The position numbers and the translations under genes are program-made. From assembly GCA_030627235.1 (NCBI GenBank), contig DAOUSL010000003.1:1-64000 (forward strand): a stretch of DNA of 64,000 nucleotides. The letters are read 5' to 3'. Below, one piece after another: positions 55,421-64,000 of this stretch; positions within the stretch are counted from its first letter, which is position 1, and the number at the start of each line of letters is the position of its first letter. Under the pieces are notes generated by a model that saw only the letters and a program-made list of their open reading frames with translations, was not told the DNA's origin and made no database searches. The stretch is from Thioploca sp. GTDB lineage: Bacteria > Pseudomonadota > Gammaproteobacteria > Beggiatoales > Beggiatoaceae.

Positions 55421-56176
55421 TTAAACCTTAATATCTGTCAAAACACTCGCATCATCAAATTGTTGTAACCACATTTGAGTTGCTCCTGCAACTGCCGCTG
55501 GCATAACAAAAAAATTTATTATTGGAATAAACATAGCAACTATAACGCTAATTCCAAAACCTAATGTCAACATGAGTTTTTTGGCTAACAGCTTACGTTG
55601 TTCTGGAACACTATAGCCATGATTAGATAATACAGGGTCAGCATATTCAAGGGCTGCAATCCAGGCAGAAAATAAAAACCATAATATTGGGGAAATTATA
55701 TTAATTACTGGAATAAAAGAAATTATGATTAATAATATTATCCATTTGAAGTAATACCATAATTTTTCTAACTTTTCTCCGAAAAAACCAATAACTGTCT
55801 TAAATATTGATTCTGAAGGAGATTTTACTCTACGACCAGTTATATGTTTTTCTACAGCTTTGGATAAAGCTCCATTAAATGGATCACTGATTAAAGTAGC
55901 TATAAAAGTGAATGTGAAGAAAAATGTTATCATAGCAAACACAATGAACAGTGGTAACATAATCCAACGAATTATCGCAAATATTATTCCCCAATCAGGC
56001 AATTGTAAATATGTTATAACTGTATCTAACATAATGGGGAAATATAGTAAGCTATAATAGGTTAATGCACTGAATAATATTATATTTATCAATAATGGAA
56101 TAACCACCCAAATACGGATACCAGACTTGGTAATTAACATTAAACCTTTTAAAAAATAATATGTTCCATTTAGCAT
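55421..56176 (-). CDS. cysZ: CysZ-like sulfate transporter (EI24 family)
   Basis: A 251-residue membrane protein with four main hydrophobic segments and two half-helices. CysZ landmarks are the N-terminal GTYYFLKGLMLITKSGIRIWVVIPLLIN, the SDPFNGALSKAVEKHITGR loop, IPVINIISPILWFLFSAWI and the C-terminal FIPIINFFVMPAAVAGATQMW. In E. coli CysZ imports sulfate for cysteine synthesis. It is downstream of prfA on the same strand with 27 bases between. Confidence 0.9.
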   Translation of the reverse strand: MLNGTYYFLKGLMLITKSGIRIWVVIPLLINIILFSALTYYSLLYFPIMLDTVITYLQLPDWGIIFAIIRWIMLPLFIVFAMITFFFTFTFIATLISDPFNGALSKAVEKHITGRRVKSPSESIFKTVIGFFGEKLEKLWYYFKWIILLIIISFIPVINIISPILWFLFSAWIAALEYADPVLSNHGYSVPEQRKLLAKKLMLTLGFGISVIVAMFIPIINFFVMPAAVAGATQMWLQQFDDASVLTDIKV

Positions 56177-56203
56177 TTTTTATTACTCATTAACAATATA
56201 GAA

Positions 56204-57286
56204 TTATTCACCCATTCCAGCCAATAAATCCATCTGATGTTCCCGTTTTAACGGCTCAATCACACAATTTAAATCACCTTCTAATACGTCATCTAACCTA
56301 TATAATGTTAAATTAATTCTATGATCGGTCACTCGACCTTGAGGAAAGTTATAAGTACGAATTCTCTCTGAACGATCACCACTACCAACTAAATTACGTC
56401 TAGTTTCCGCCTGTTCTGCCTGTTGCCGATCTTTTTCTACTTTCAATAACCGTGATTGCAATAATGACATAGCCCTAGCCCGATTTTTATGTTGGGAACG
56501 TTCATCTTGACATTCCACCACAGTGCCACTAGGTAAATGAGTGATCCGAATTGCAGAATCAGTTTTATTAACATGCTGACCACCAGCTCCAGAAGCACGA
56601 AAAGTATCTACCTTTAAATCAGCTGGATTAATGTCAATCTCATCTATTTCATCTATTTCTGGCATGACAGCTACTGTACAAGCAGAAGTGTGAATACGAC
56701 CTTGAGCTTCTGTTTCTGGTACTCGTTGTACTCGATGACCACCAGATTCAAATTTAAAGTGTGAATATACACCTTGACCAGTTATTCGCATAATAATTTC
56801 TTTATAACCACCATGCTCACCTTCATTTTGACTGATAATTTCTATATTCCAATTTAATTTATCAGCATAACGATTATACATTCGCATTAAATTTCCAGCA
56901 AATATAGCTGCTTCATCACCACCAGCACCAGCTCTAATTTCTACAAAAGTATTGTGATTATCATCCGGGTCTGCTGGCAATAATAATAGCTGTAATTCTT
57001 GTTCTAAATGATCTTTATCAGTATTTGCTTGTTGTAATTCTTCCTTAGCTAAATCTCTAATTTCAGCATCTTCATCTTGTAACATTTCATTTGCTGATTT
57101 AATAATTTCTAAATTTTTTTGATATTTTTCAAAACTAGCAACAATTGGTTGAATTTCTGCATATTCTTTTGATAAATCTCTAAATTTATTTTGATTATTA
57201 ATGATATTTGGATCAGAAAGTAAAGCATTTAATTCTTCTAATCTATCGGTAAGATTTTCTAATTTATTACGGATTGAATCTTTCAT
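56204..57286 (-). CDS. prfA: peptide chain release factor 1
   Basis: Terminates translation at UAA and UAG. The 360 residues include the GGQ motif at about 235-237 ([20 protein letters not shown]), the codon-reading tripeptide P-E-T in [17 protein letters not shown] (the PxT form of RF1) and the C-terminal [18 protein letters not shown]. Length and start are normal. It lies downstream of hemA on the minus strand, a classical gammaproteobacterial order. Confidence 0.96.
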   Translation of the reverse strand: MKDSIRNKLENLTDRLEELNALLSDPNIINNQNKFRDLSKEYAEIQPIVASFEKYQKNLEIIKSANEMLQDEDAEIRDLAKEELQQANTDKDHLEQELQLLLLPADPDDNHNTFVEIRAGAGGDEAAIFAGNLMRMYNRYADKLNWNIEIISQNEGEHGGYKEIIMRITGQGVYSHFKFESGGHRVQRVPETEAQGRIHTSACTVAVMPEIDEIDEIDINPADLKVDTFRASGAGGQHVNKTDSAIRITHLPSGTVVECQDERSQHKNRARAMSLLQSRLLKVEKDRQQAEQAETRRNLVGSGDRSERIRTYNFPQGRVTDHRINLTLYRLDDVLEGDLNCVIEPLKREHQMDLLAGMGE

Positions 57287-57396
57287 GGTTTTTTTTAGTT
57301 TAAGGAATATAAAATAGTTCCACAGGTTTAACCTATGGCTACTGATGTTTAAATACTGGGAATAATTCCAACTTTAAAAAAGTTAAATATTAATAG

Positions 57397-57415
57397 CCAC
57401 CGATGAAATCGGTGG
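57397..57415 (-). terminator. hairpin between hemA and prfA
   Basis: CCACCGAT-GAA-ATCGGTGG is a perfect eight-base stem with three-base loop, 17 bases beyond the hemA stop. A second weaker stem, CCACAGGT-TTA-ACCTATGG, is at 57320-57338. On the transcribed strand the first is followed after some bases by T-rich sequence; it may be a terminator or an mRNA-processing or attenuation signal ahead of prfA. Confidence 0.45.
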
Positions 57416-57431
57416 AATAAGATTGGTTATG

Positions 57432-58706
57432 TTAATTATCATCGGGAAGTTGGAATAATTGTTGAGCGGCTGTTATCAATTCATTTTGCCCATCATAACC
57501 AGCTTGACGCAACTGTACACAAGGCGAGTGCATTAAGGTATTAGTAAGAGTATGAGCTAAATAATCAACAACTTCATAAGAGGATTTACCATTATCAAGC
57601 ATACGTTTAGCTTTGATAACTATATCATTCTTATGTTCCTGAGTCTGTTCCCGCAAATTACAAATAGTTGTCACCACATCTAAAGAACGCCACCAACTTA
57701 TAAAATGAGTCACTTGAGTGTCAATTATCTCTTCCGCTTTCAAGGCTTCTTGTTCCCGAGACCGTAAATTATCTTGAATTACTTCATTTAAATCATCGAC
57801 ACTATATAAGTACACATCATCCAAATCTCCTACTGATGGTTCAATATCACGTGGTACTGCAATATCAACCATGAACATTGGACGATGTTTACGAATCTTA
57901 ATCGCATGTTCAACTTCAGCTTTGTTTAATACATGAGTTTGACTCGCAGTAGAAGCAATTACCACGTCAGCTTCGGCAAGATGAGCTGGAATTTCTTCTA
58001 AAGTTATTGCAAACCCAGAAAATTCCTTTGCTAAATTACTAGCCCGTTCTAAAGTACGATTAGCAACAATCATTCTGCCTAACTTATTTTCATGTAAATG
58101 TCGAGCAGCTAATTCAATTGTTTCTCCTGCTCCAATTAATAAAGCAGTATTTCCCTCTAAATCACCAAAGATCTGTTGGGCTAAACGTACAGCTGCAAAA
58201 GCTACTGAAACCGGGCTAGAACCAATTGCAGTATCAGTTCTTACTTGTTTGGCAACTGAAAAAGCGTACTCAAATAATTTATTTAATAAACGTTTAGTAG
58301 TGTTACTTTCTTTAGCTGTATTGTATGCCGATTTAATTTGTCCTAAAATCTGTGGTTCACCAAGCACCATCGAATCCAATCCACAAGCAACTCGTAGTAA
58401 ATGACGAACTACTTCATCTTTTTCATGGACATATAGATGATTTTGTAAAGTTTGGCTAGATATATTATGGTAATGACTTAACCAATTATTAATGGTATTA
58501 GCTATAATGTTTTTATCATTATCATGTTCAAACACACAATATAATTCAGTACGATTACAAGTTGATATTATTACAATTTCTGTTGCTAAATCATGTTCGA
58601 CAATATCGTGTAACGCATGTTTAAGTCGTTCTGGTGAAAAGTTTACTTGTTCACGTACAGAAACTGGGGCAGTGTTATGATTGAGGCCAAAAGCAAATAA
58701 TTGCAT
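57432..58706 (-). CDS. hemA: glutamyl-tRNA reductase
   Basis: First committed enzyme of C5-pathway haem synthesis: reduces glutamyl-tRNA to glutamate-1-semialdehyde with NADPH. The 424 residues have the catalytic Cys50 (IISTCNRTELYC), the HLLRVACGLDSMVLGEPQILGQ motif, the NADPH-binding ALLIGAGETIELAARHL and the C-terminal dimerisation helix with TNTLMHSPC. Length is standard. Upstream of prfA in an expected order. Confidence 0.96.
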   Translation of the reverse strand: MQLFAFGLNHNTAPVSVREQVNFSPERLKHALHDIVEHDLATEIVIISTCNRTELYCVFEHDNDKNIIANTINNWLSHYHNISSQTLQNHLYVHEKDEVVRHLLRVACGLDSMVLGEPQILGQIKSAYNTAKESNTTKRLLNKLFEYAFSVAKQVRTDTAIGSSPVSVAFAAVRLAQQIFGDLEGNTALLIGAGETIELAARHLHENKLGRMIVANRTLERASNLAKEFSGFAITLEEIPAHLAEADVVIASTASQTHVLNKAEVEHAIKIRKHRPMFMVDIAVPRDIEPSVGDLDDVYLYSVDDLNEVIQDNLRSREQEALKAEEIIDTQVTHFISWWRSLDVVTTICNLREQTQEHKNDIVIKAKRMLDNGKSSYEVVDYLAHTLTNTLMHSPCVQLRQAGYDGQNELITAAQQLFQLPDDN

Positions 58707-58875
58707 GTATCTAAAACTTTAACCAATGTGAAATTTTGAATTATATCACTTTTAATTAATATTTGAAACTGAGTTACACGATAGGATCATCAAGTTGGTT
58801 AAAATTATGATAATATGAATACTTAAAATAAATTAAGAGTTATTAGACATCCTTCATAAATAAGGATTATATAAA

Positions 58876-58961
58876 TGTATGATGCAATGAACGAAGGGAA
58901 TTGCATCAATCGTGTTAATGCGACTCGAGTGATGTAATTCGTAAACTCATTACATCCTACA
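58876..58961. repeat. two-hairpin repeat C, copy 2
   Basis: Hairpin 1, GATGCAAT-GAACGAAGGGA-ATTGCATC (58881-58907), is identical to copy 1. Hairpin 2, GATGTAAT-TCGTAAACTC-ATTACATC (58931-58956), differs from copy 1 at two stem positions on each side, and the changes are compensatory (GG/CC versus AA/TT). Confidence 0.85.
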
Positions 58962-58997
58962 TTAAATTTATAATTAGCCATGATTAGGACAGTTTTA

Positions 58998-59049
58998 CTC
59001 GTTCCCAACGACTTCGTTGGGAATGCAGTCATCAACGCACTAGCGTTGC
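58998..59049. repeat. partial REP-like element A, copy 3
   Basis: TTCCCAACG-ACTT-CGTTGGGAA (59002-59023) followed by GCAGTCATCAACGCACTAGCGTTG, with a CAACGC/GCGTTG hairpin (59033-59048). It corresponds to the first two hairpins of copies 1 and 2 in diverged form and lacks the third. Confidence 0.7.
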
Positions 59050-59344
59050 GGTATGCAAAACAGGGTAAAATAAATATGTTCCAATGATAAAAATAAACCA
59101 TTTTCAAAAAATTATTTTTTTTTAATGTAAATTTAATTAATAAGTTAATACCAGTTTAATGTTAATATTTATAATCTAAAAATTCAATTTATGTTAAATA
59201 GATTTAACCTCGAAGATAGTTATAGCATTTTTCAATTGGATAAACTACAGCAATATAAGTAATTGATTTTGAATTTAATTAAGAATTGCTATAAATATTA
59301 ATTAGTGGAACTATGAAATTCCAGGAAACTTACAGGAAAATAAA

Positions 59345-59887
59345 ATGCCAAAAGTATTAGTACCTCTAGCACAAGGTTGTGAAGAGCTTGAAGCGGTAAC
59401 AATTATTGATTTATTACGACGAGCTAATATCACTGTCATTACAGCTGGTTTAGACATAAAACCAGTAACAGCAAGTCGTGGTGTGGTTCTAATTCCAGAT
59501 ACCACTCTTGATGAAGCATTAAACCAAGAATTTGATATGATAGTATTACCAGGAGGATTGCCAGGTTCTAACCATCTTAATAATGATTCTCGTATTTTAA
59601 ATTTATTGAAAAAAATGCAACAACAAAATAAATATATTGCTGCTATTTGTGCAGCTCCTAAAGTATTAGCTAATGCAGGTTTATTAGATGGCAAATCAGC
59701 TACTAGTTATCCAGGAGTATTAGAAACTAGCCCAACTATTAATTTCATAGATAAACCAATAGTTAAAGATGGTTTAGTAATCACTAGCAGAGGACCAGGC
59801 ACAGCAATGGATTTTACTTTAGAATTAATTGAAATCTTAGTCGGATTAGAAACTCGTAATCAAGTAGAAACTGGTTTAGTACGTTAA
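59345..59887 (+). CDS. DJ-1/PfpI family protein, YajL-like
   Basis: A 180-residue cytoplasmic protein. The catalytic Cys102 is in the nucleophile elbow AAICAAPKVLA, with an upstream Glu (GCEELEAV) and the DMIVLPGGLPGS strand. Length and motifs fit the YajL/DJ-1/ThiJ branch, which includes chaperones and possible deglycases; activities in this family are debated. The gspK-like gene starts two bases after its stop, so both share a transcript, though their roles look unrelated. Confidence 0.9.
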   Translation: MPKVLVPLAQGCEELEAVTIIDLLRRANITVITAGLDIKPVTASRGVVLIPDTTLDEALNQEFDMIVLPGGLPGSNHLNNDSRILNLLKKMQQQNKYIAAICAAPKVLANAGLLDGKSATSYPGVLETSPTINFIDKPIVKDGLVITSRGPGTAMDFTLELIEILVGLETRNQVETGLVR

Positions 59888-59889
59888 TT

Positions 59890-60975
59890 ATGAACAAACA
59901 ACGTGGTGTAATTATCATAATAGTATTATGGTTTATTGTAATTGTCACCGTTATTGTGGCAGCTTTGGCAAATGAAACTCGGTTAGCCGCTAAAACCGTA
60001 TTTCATAATAAAAAAAGCTTACAAACTTGGAACGATACTTTACAAGCTTTAAATGCAGCAAAAATGGAATTACTTATAAATCGTATGCCAGATCCACCTG
60101 GGGAAGAAATACCTTTAAGTGAACGTAAAAATAAAAGATATCGTTTTAATGGCCAGCTTCTTACTTTAGCTTATCCAGTTCCAACTACAACTAGTATTCG
60201 TATTTATGATCAATCTGGAAAAATTAACCTGCAAAGTCTATCAAAAGTTCATTTACGACAATTATTAGAAAATAAAATTGGTACTGATCCAGAAAAACTA
60301 CAACCATTATTAGATGCTTGGAATGATTGGGTAGATCGAGATGATTTTGAACGAGTCAATGGGGCTGAGAAAAAATATTATGAAACCTTATCTCCACCTT
60401 ATGAACCACGAAATTTTCGCTTAGAAACAGTAGAAGAAATTTTATTGATAAAAGGTTTTAAAAAAGCTTTCCAAGGAGTAGAAATTGATACAGTATTCAC
60501 CGTATATGGTAACAGTTCACGTGGTATAAATCCTAACTTAGCCACTCGTGAAGCTTTAATGTTATTGCCAGGTATGACTGGAACTGCTGCTGATAATATT
60601 TTAGTAAAACGTCGGAAAAAAGATTTCAAATCTATCAATGATTTAAATGAGTTTATAGAACCTGAACAATTGGCAAAGTTAAGACCATGGATCAATTTTT
60701 CTAGCAGTAATTTTTATACTATAGCTATTCAAACCCAAGAAAGAGATGAAGAAGATGAAGAATCTGAAGTAGAAAAATCTGTAGAAAATAAGGTTATCCC
60801 ACCTTCATCATCAGAAGAAAATCAACGAGCTTATATGATTACAGTACAAACCAAAGGTTTTAATCAATTGCCTAAAGTATTATTAGTTAATCCATATGGA
60901 GTTTTACCCAGCACCTCTCATGAACAAATTATTGATGAAGATGATGATAGTTTTTTAAGTAGTACATTTAATTAG
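59890..60975 (+). CDS. gspK: GspK-like minor pseudopilin (type II secretion)
   Basis: A 361-residue protein with an N-terminal type IV prepilin-like segment (MNKQRGVIIIIVLWFIVIVTVIVAAL), short leader cleaved after Gly6, then a periplasmic domain with two helix-hairpin-helix-like SAM regions (NLATREALMLLPGMTGTAADNI). GspK caps the pseudopilus tip in type II secretion. The residue after the cleavage Gly is Val and the usual Glu5 is not present, as is normal for GspK. The C-terminal 90 residues are acidic and poorly conserved. No other gsp genes are here; pilB/pilC lie convergent downstream. Confidence 0.85.
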   Translation: MNKQRGVIIIIVLWFIVIVTVIVAALANETRLAAKTVFHNKKSLQTWNDTLQALNAAKMELLINRMPDPPGEEIPLSERKNKRYRFNGQLLTLAYPVPTTTSIRIYDQSGKINLQSLSKVHLRQLLENKIGTDPEKLQPLLDAWNDWVDRDDFERVNGAEKKYYETLSPPYEPRNFRLETVEEILLIKGFKKAFQGVEIDTVFTVYGNSSRGINPNLATREALMLLPGMTGTAADNILVKRRKKDFKSINDLNEFIEPEQLAKLRPWINFSSSNFYTIAIQTQERDEEDEESEVEKSVENKVIPPSSSEENQRAYMITVQTKGFNQLPKVLLVNPYGVLPSTSHEQIIDEDDDSFLSSTFN

Positions 60976-61005
60976 TTATTGAATAATTATAAAAGATCAA
61001 ATTTA

Positions 61006-61245
61006 TTAATCTGTTTTTTTCCATTCATTTATAGCCCAAATTATGAAGACCGATAACATTACCAGATTTATTATAATTCCAATAATGAAAAATAAAGATA
61101 GCTCTTTTTTAGGTTTTTCATGAATAATCTGAGCTGATTTAGTTGGTATTACAACCTGTTCTGCGGAAGATGCTAATATAGGTTTTACTCCGAATAAACA
61201 TATTACCAATATTATTAAACTATATATTCTAAGTTTATTTTTCAT
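61006..61245 (-). CDS. small exported membrane protein beside pilC
   Basis: A 79-residue protein with a signal peptide (MKNKLRIYSLIILVICLFGVKPILA), a 20-residue periplasmic stretch and one C-terminal membrane segment (LSLFFIIGIIINLVMLSVFIIW) ending in a charged tail (NEWKKTD). I do not recognise it. It follows pilC by nine bases on the same strand, in the place where pilD usually comes, so a role in pilus biogenesis is possible but unproven. Confidence 0.65.
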   Translation of the reverse strand: MKNKLRIYSLIILVICLFGVKPILASSAEQVVIPTKSAQIIHEKPKKELSLFFIIGIIINLVMLSVFIIWAINEWKKTD

Positions 61246-61254
61246 ATACTTTAT

Positions 61255-62478
61255 TTAAATTTGTCCACCCATAGTAAAGATAGGTAAATACATGGCTAAT
61301 ACCAATCCACCGACTACTACACCTAAAAATGCCATAATCATTGGTTCCATCATAGAAGCAAGCGAATCTACTAAATTATCTACTTCTTCTTCATAATAAT
61401 CAGCAACTTTATTCAACATTTTATCAATATCACCAGCTTCTTCACCAATTTGAGTCATTTGCACACACATATTAGGAAAAACTCCGCAATCACGCATAGC
61501 TTCTGCTAAAGTAATTCCTGTTGACACATCTGCTTTAATTTGCATGGTGGCTTCATAATATATTATATTACCACTAGCACCAGCTACGGAATTCATTGCT
61601 TCTACTAAGGGAGTTCCAGCCGCAAACATAGTTGCTAATGTACGAGTCCATCTAGCAATAGCTGATTTAGTAAGTAGATCACCAAACAATGGTAATTTTA
61701 AAGATAGTCTTTGAAGGAAGTTTTGAAAACCCACAGAACGTAGTTTAGCCTGTTTAAACGCAACTTTAAGACCAATAATAATAGCTAAAATTGGCATCCA
61801 ATTGGCTACCATATAGTCAGACATATTCATAACTGCTTGAGTTAAACCTGGTAATTCACCACCAAAACTAGAAAACATTTCTGCAAATACCGGAACCACA
61901 TAAATCAATAGGATACCACTAACAATACCGGCTATAACCATAATAGACATGGGATAACTTAAAGCACCCTTAATTTTTTTCTTCATGCTTTCACTTTTTT
62001 CTTTATAATCAGCTAATTTAGTTAGTAAAGATTCTAAAATACCAGCTTGTTCGCCGGCTTCAACTAAATTACAAAATAAAGAATCAAAATGTTCTGGATG
62101 CTCACGTAAACCGTCAGCCATAGTTCCACCAGCTTCTATATAAGATTTAATAGTCTTAACCAACTTAACATAATTAGGATTTTCATGGCCACCTGCAACC
62201 AAATCGAAAGAGTCTAATAAAGCAACTCCTGATTGCATCATAGTGGCCATTTGTCGAGCAAATAATGCGATATCTTTTGGTTCTACTGGCTTACTATTTA
62301 ATACTGCCATCCAATCATAAGGTTTAGGTTTAACTTTAAGATTTTTGGTAATTCCTTTACCACGCAATATTTTTTTGATTATAGCTTCAGATTTACCAGT
62401 TTCTTCACCTTTACGATCCTTTCCATTTTTGTCTACACCTGTATAAACAAATATAATATCTTCTTTTTTAGCTGGCAT
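61255..62478 (-). CDS. pilC: type IV pilus inner-membrane platform protein PilC
   Basis: A 407-residue type II secretion F-family protein that links the PilB motor to the pilus base. Two repeated T2SSF domains: the first with LFARQMATMMQSGVALLDSFD, the second with RWTRTLATMFAAGTPLVEAMN; and GEEAGDIDKMLNKVADYYEEEVDN. Three membrane segments are near 170-200, 220-240 and 375-400. It follows pilB by 11 bases, as in other gammaproteobacteria. Confidence 0.95.
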   Translation of the reverse strand: MPAKKEDIIFVYTGVDKNGKDRKGEETGKSEAIIKKILRGKGITKNLKVKPKPYDWMAVLNSKPVEPKDIALFARQMATMMQSGVALLDSFDLVAGGHENPNYVKLVKTIKSYIEAGGTMADGLREHPEHFDSLFCNLVEAGEQAGILESLLTKLADYKEKSESMKKKIKGALSYPMSIMVIAGIVSGILLIYVVPVFAEMFSSFGGELPGLTQAVMNMSDYMVANWMPILAIIIGLKVAFKQAKLRSVGFQNFLQRLSLKLPLFGDLLTKSAIARWTRTLATMFAAGTPLVEAMNSVAGASGNIIYYEATMQIKADVSTGITLAEAMRDCGVFPNMCVQMTQIGEEAGDIDKMLNKVADYYEEEVDNLVDSLASMMEPMIMAFLGVVVGGLVLAMYLPIFTMGGQI

Positions 62479-62489
62479 AATATTTTCCT

Positions 62490-64000
62490 TTAGTCTTTAT
62501 TAACCACACGATTTACTTCTGCTAGAGATGTCAAACCACGTCCAACTTTTTTAAGACCAGATTCTCGTAAATCAGGAATTCCTTCCCGTTTAGCTTGATC
62601 GGCAATTCCAATCGCATTACTACCTTCCATAATCAATCGCTTCATTTCATCAGAGATAGGCATAACTTGATAAATTCCAACTCGACCTTTATAACCAGTA
62701 CCACTACATTTATCGCAACCACCTGGTTGATATAACTTAAAATCTGGGTCTCTAATAGCTTCTTCAGTAAAACCTTCCAGTATAAGGGAATGCTCAGGTA
62801 TTACATCTTCTCTTTTACAACTACACAAACGACGACATAAACGTTGAGCCATAATAAGATTAACTGCAGTAGCAATAGCAAACGGAGCTAAACCCATATC
62901 AATCAAACGAGTCAAAGTTTGAGGAGCATCATTAGTATGTAGAGTTGACATTACCATATGACCAGTACTAGCTGCTTTAATTGCAATGCTACCAGTGGTT
63001 ATATCACGTATCTCACCAACTAAAATAATATCTGGATCTTGCCGTAAAAATGCTTTCAAAGCTTTATCAAAAGTCATTCCAGTTTTTTCATCAATCTGAA
63101 CCTGATTAACTCCAGGTAAATTAATTTCTACTGGATCTTCAGCAGTGGATATATTAACTCCTTCTTTATTAAGAATATTGATACCTGTATATAATGATAC
63201 TGTCTTACCACTTCCTGTAGGCCCAGTAACTAATACCATTCCGTACGGATTATCCAAAGCTTCTAAGTATAAACGTTTTTGTTCCTCTTCATAACCAAGA
63301 ATGTCAATATTAAGGTTAGCAGCTGAAGAATCTAAAATCCGCATAACTATTTTTTCGCCCCAAAGAATAGGACAAGTACTAACTCGAAAATCAATAGCCT
63401 TAGTCGCAGATATTTTAAGTTTAATCCGACCATCTTGTGGAACTCTACGTTCAGAAACATCAAGTCGCGACATAACTTTAAGACGAGCTGCAAGTTTACG
63501 AGCTAAACCTATTGGTGGCTCAGTAATAGTTCGTAACATACCGTCGACACGAAATCGGACTCGATAATATTTTTCATAAGGTTCAAAATGTAAATCAGAT
63601 GCTCCTGCTTTAATAGCATCAAATAGCATCTTATTAATAAATTTAACTACTGGAGCTTCATCAGCTTCATTTTTTTCATCTTCACCATCATCTTCATTTT
63701 CATCAACTAGCTCAATATCATCTAAATCGCCAGTTAAATCCTTCATAGTATCATCACAGGCTTCGACAGCCCATTCAATCTTTTTAGCTAATTTGTCTTC
63801 TTCAACTAAAATTGGTTCAACCCGCATTTTAGTTTTAAATTTAATTCCCTTAATTCCATCTAAAACTAAAAGATCAGTTGAATCCGATACTGCAACGAAT
63901 AAATTTTTACCACGAATAAATAATGGTAGAACATGATGTTCTGATAACATTTTTAGTTCAATTAATTTAATAACCTCTTGGTTAAGTTCAAAGCTATTAA
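62490..64000 (-). CDS. pilB: type IV pilus extension ATPase PilB, 5' part cut by the window edge
   Basis: The frame stays open to the end of the window. Upstream of the first internal ATG (63950) it still reads PilB-like sequence (NSFELNQEVIKLIELK), so the true start lies beyond 64000. Visible parts are the rest of the N-terminal T2SSE domain, an acidic linker (DLDDIELVDENEDDGEDEK), Walker A GPTGSGKTVSL, Asp box AEDPVEINLPGVNQVQIDE, Walker B DPDIILVGEIRD, His box TGHMVMSTLHTNDA and the tetracysteine Zn motif (CRRLCSCKR ... CDKCSGTGYKGR). PilB powers pilus assembly and is a common c-di-GMP effector. Confidence 0.96.
   Translation of the reverse strand, partial: NSFELNQEVIKLIELKMLSEHHVLPLFIRGKNLFVAVSDSTDLLVLDGIKGIKFKTKMRVEPILVEEDKLAKKIEWAVEACDDTMKDLTGDLDDIELVDENEDDGEDEKNEADEAPVVKFINKMLFDAIKAGASDLHFEPYEKYYRVRFRVDGMLRTITEPPIGLARKLAARLKVMSRLDVSERRVPQDGRIKLKISATKAIDFRVSTCPILWGEKIVMRILDSSAANLNIDILGYEEEQKRLYLEALDNPYGMVLVTGPTGSGKTVSLYTGINILNKEGVNISTAEDPVEINLPGVNQVQIDEKTGMTFDKALKAFLRQDPDIILVGEIRDITTGSIAIKAASTGHMVMSTLHTNDAPQTLTRLIDMGLAPFAIATAVNLIMAQRLCRRLCSCKREDVIPEHSLILEGFTEEAIRDPDFKLYQPGGCDKCSGTGYKGRVGIYQVMPISDEMKRLIMEGSNAIGIADQAKREGIPDLRESGLKKVGRGLTSLAEVNRVVNKD

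Larger units (their letters stand above)
58707..59344. other. 638-base repeat-bearing intergenic region before the DJ-1 gene
   Basis: Contains repeat C copy 2 (58876-58961), a shortened element A copy (58998-59049) and a single AATTAAG string near 59278. Small frames across the repeats have no coding character. The promoters of hemA and of the DJ-1-like gene should lie here. Confidence 0.5.

Noticed and set aside
58823-59107. 94-codon minus-strand frame
   Set aside because: It runs through repeat C and element A and has no coding character.
50501-59344. CRISPR array among the palindromes
   Set aside because: Repeats are few, unevenly spaced and of different families, with no regular spacers or cas genes.

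Overview
The window is chromosomal DNA of an AT-rich (about one third GC by eye) Gammaproteobacterium. Housekeeping gene orders are gammaproteobacterial: rluC divergent from rne, hemA-prfA, uvrC-rsmI, pilB-pilC. The non-enterobacterial, ATP-grasp type of glutamate-cysteine ligase, a Pil-Chp twitching cluster, very large secreted repeat proteins and many small palindromic repeats together suggest the Thiotrichales (Beggiatoa/Thiomargarita-like sulfur oxidisers). That placement is inference, since no rRNA or other decisive marker is present.

Layout. 0.1-2.1 kb: decayed exported surface-protein gene. 2.2-4.4 kb (minus): gshA, an HPt protein and an unknown gene. 5.0-10.3 kb (plus): pilG-pilH-pilI-pilJ and a FimL/ChpA-N-terminal-like protein, a type IV pilus chemosensory operon without a CheA-type kinase. 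10.3-14.4 kb (minus): exported MORN-repeat protein and glgB. 14.7-20.7 kb (minus): an exported NagZ-like glycosidase after a compact defence-like block: C5-cytosine methyltransferase, DUF262 protein (broken by one in-frame stop), HEPN protein, ABC-type ATPase and a TOPRIM-like DUF4276 protein. 20.7-30.5 kb: BCCT transporter, rsmI, uvrC, lon, a VWA protein and cysC. 31.1-33.2 kb: receiver protein plus an adenylate cyclase with two HisKA-like segments. 33.2-43 kb: Cys-rich unknown, crcB, SPOR protein, sppA, rluC, rne, diguanylate cyclase, unknown gene and a degenerate J-domain/PH-like membrane protein. 43.0-50.5 kb: one giant exported protein of about 2,496 residues.

50.5-59.3 kb is a looser zone with several families of REP-like palindromes, a remnant of a REP-associated tyrosine transposase, a macro-domain gene, a peptidoglycan-binding lipidless exported protein and an AbiE-like toxin-antitoxin pair with a truncated toxin. 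cysZ, prfA and hemA lie inside it. 59.3-64 kb holds a DJ-1/PfpI protein, a GspK-like pseudopilin, a small membrane protein, pilC and pilB (cut by the window edge).

Functional themes are type IV pilus motility (pilB/pilC assembly and the pilGHIJ sensory array), second-messenger signalling (cAMP and c-di-GMP enzymes), envelope/surface display and phage defence. The best candidates for something little described are the methyltransferase-DUF262-HEPN-ATPase-TOPRIM block, the kinase-less pil operon, the two-HisKA adenylate cyclase, the giant protein with its shared polymer-like C-terminal module, and the repeat/RAYT region. No rRNA, tRNA or CRISPR array was seen.
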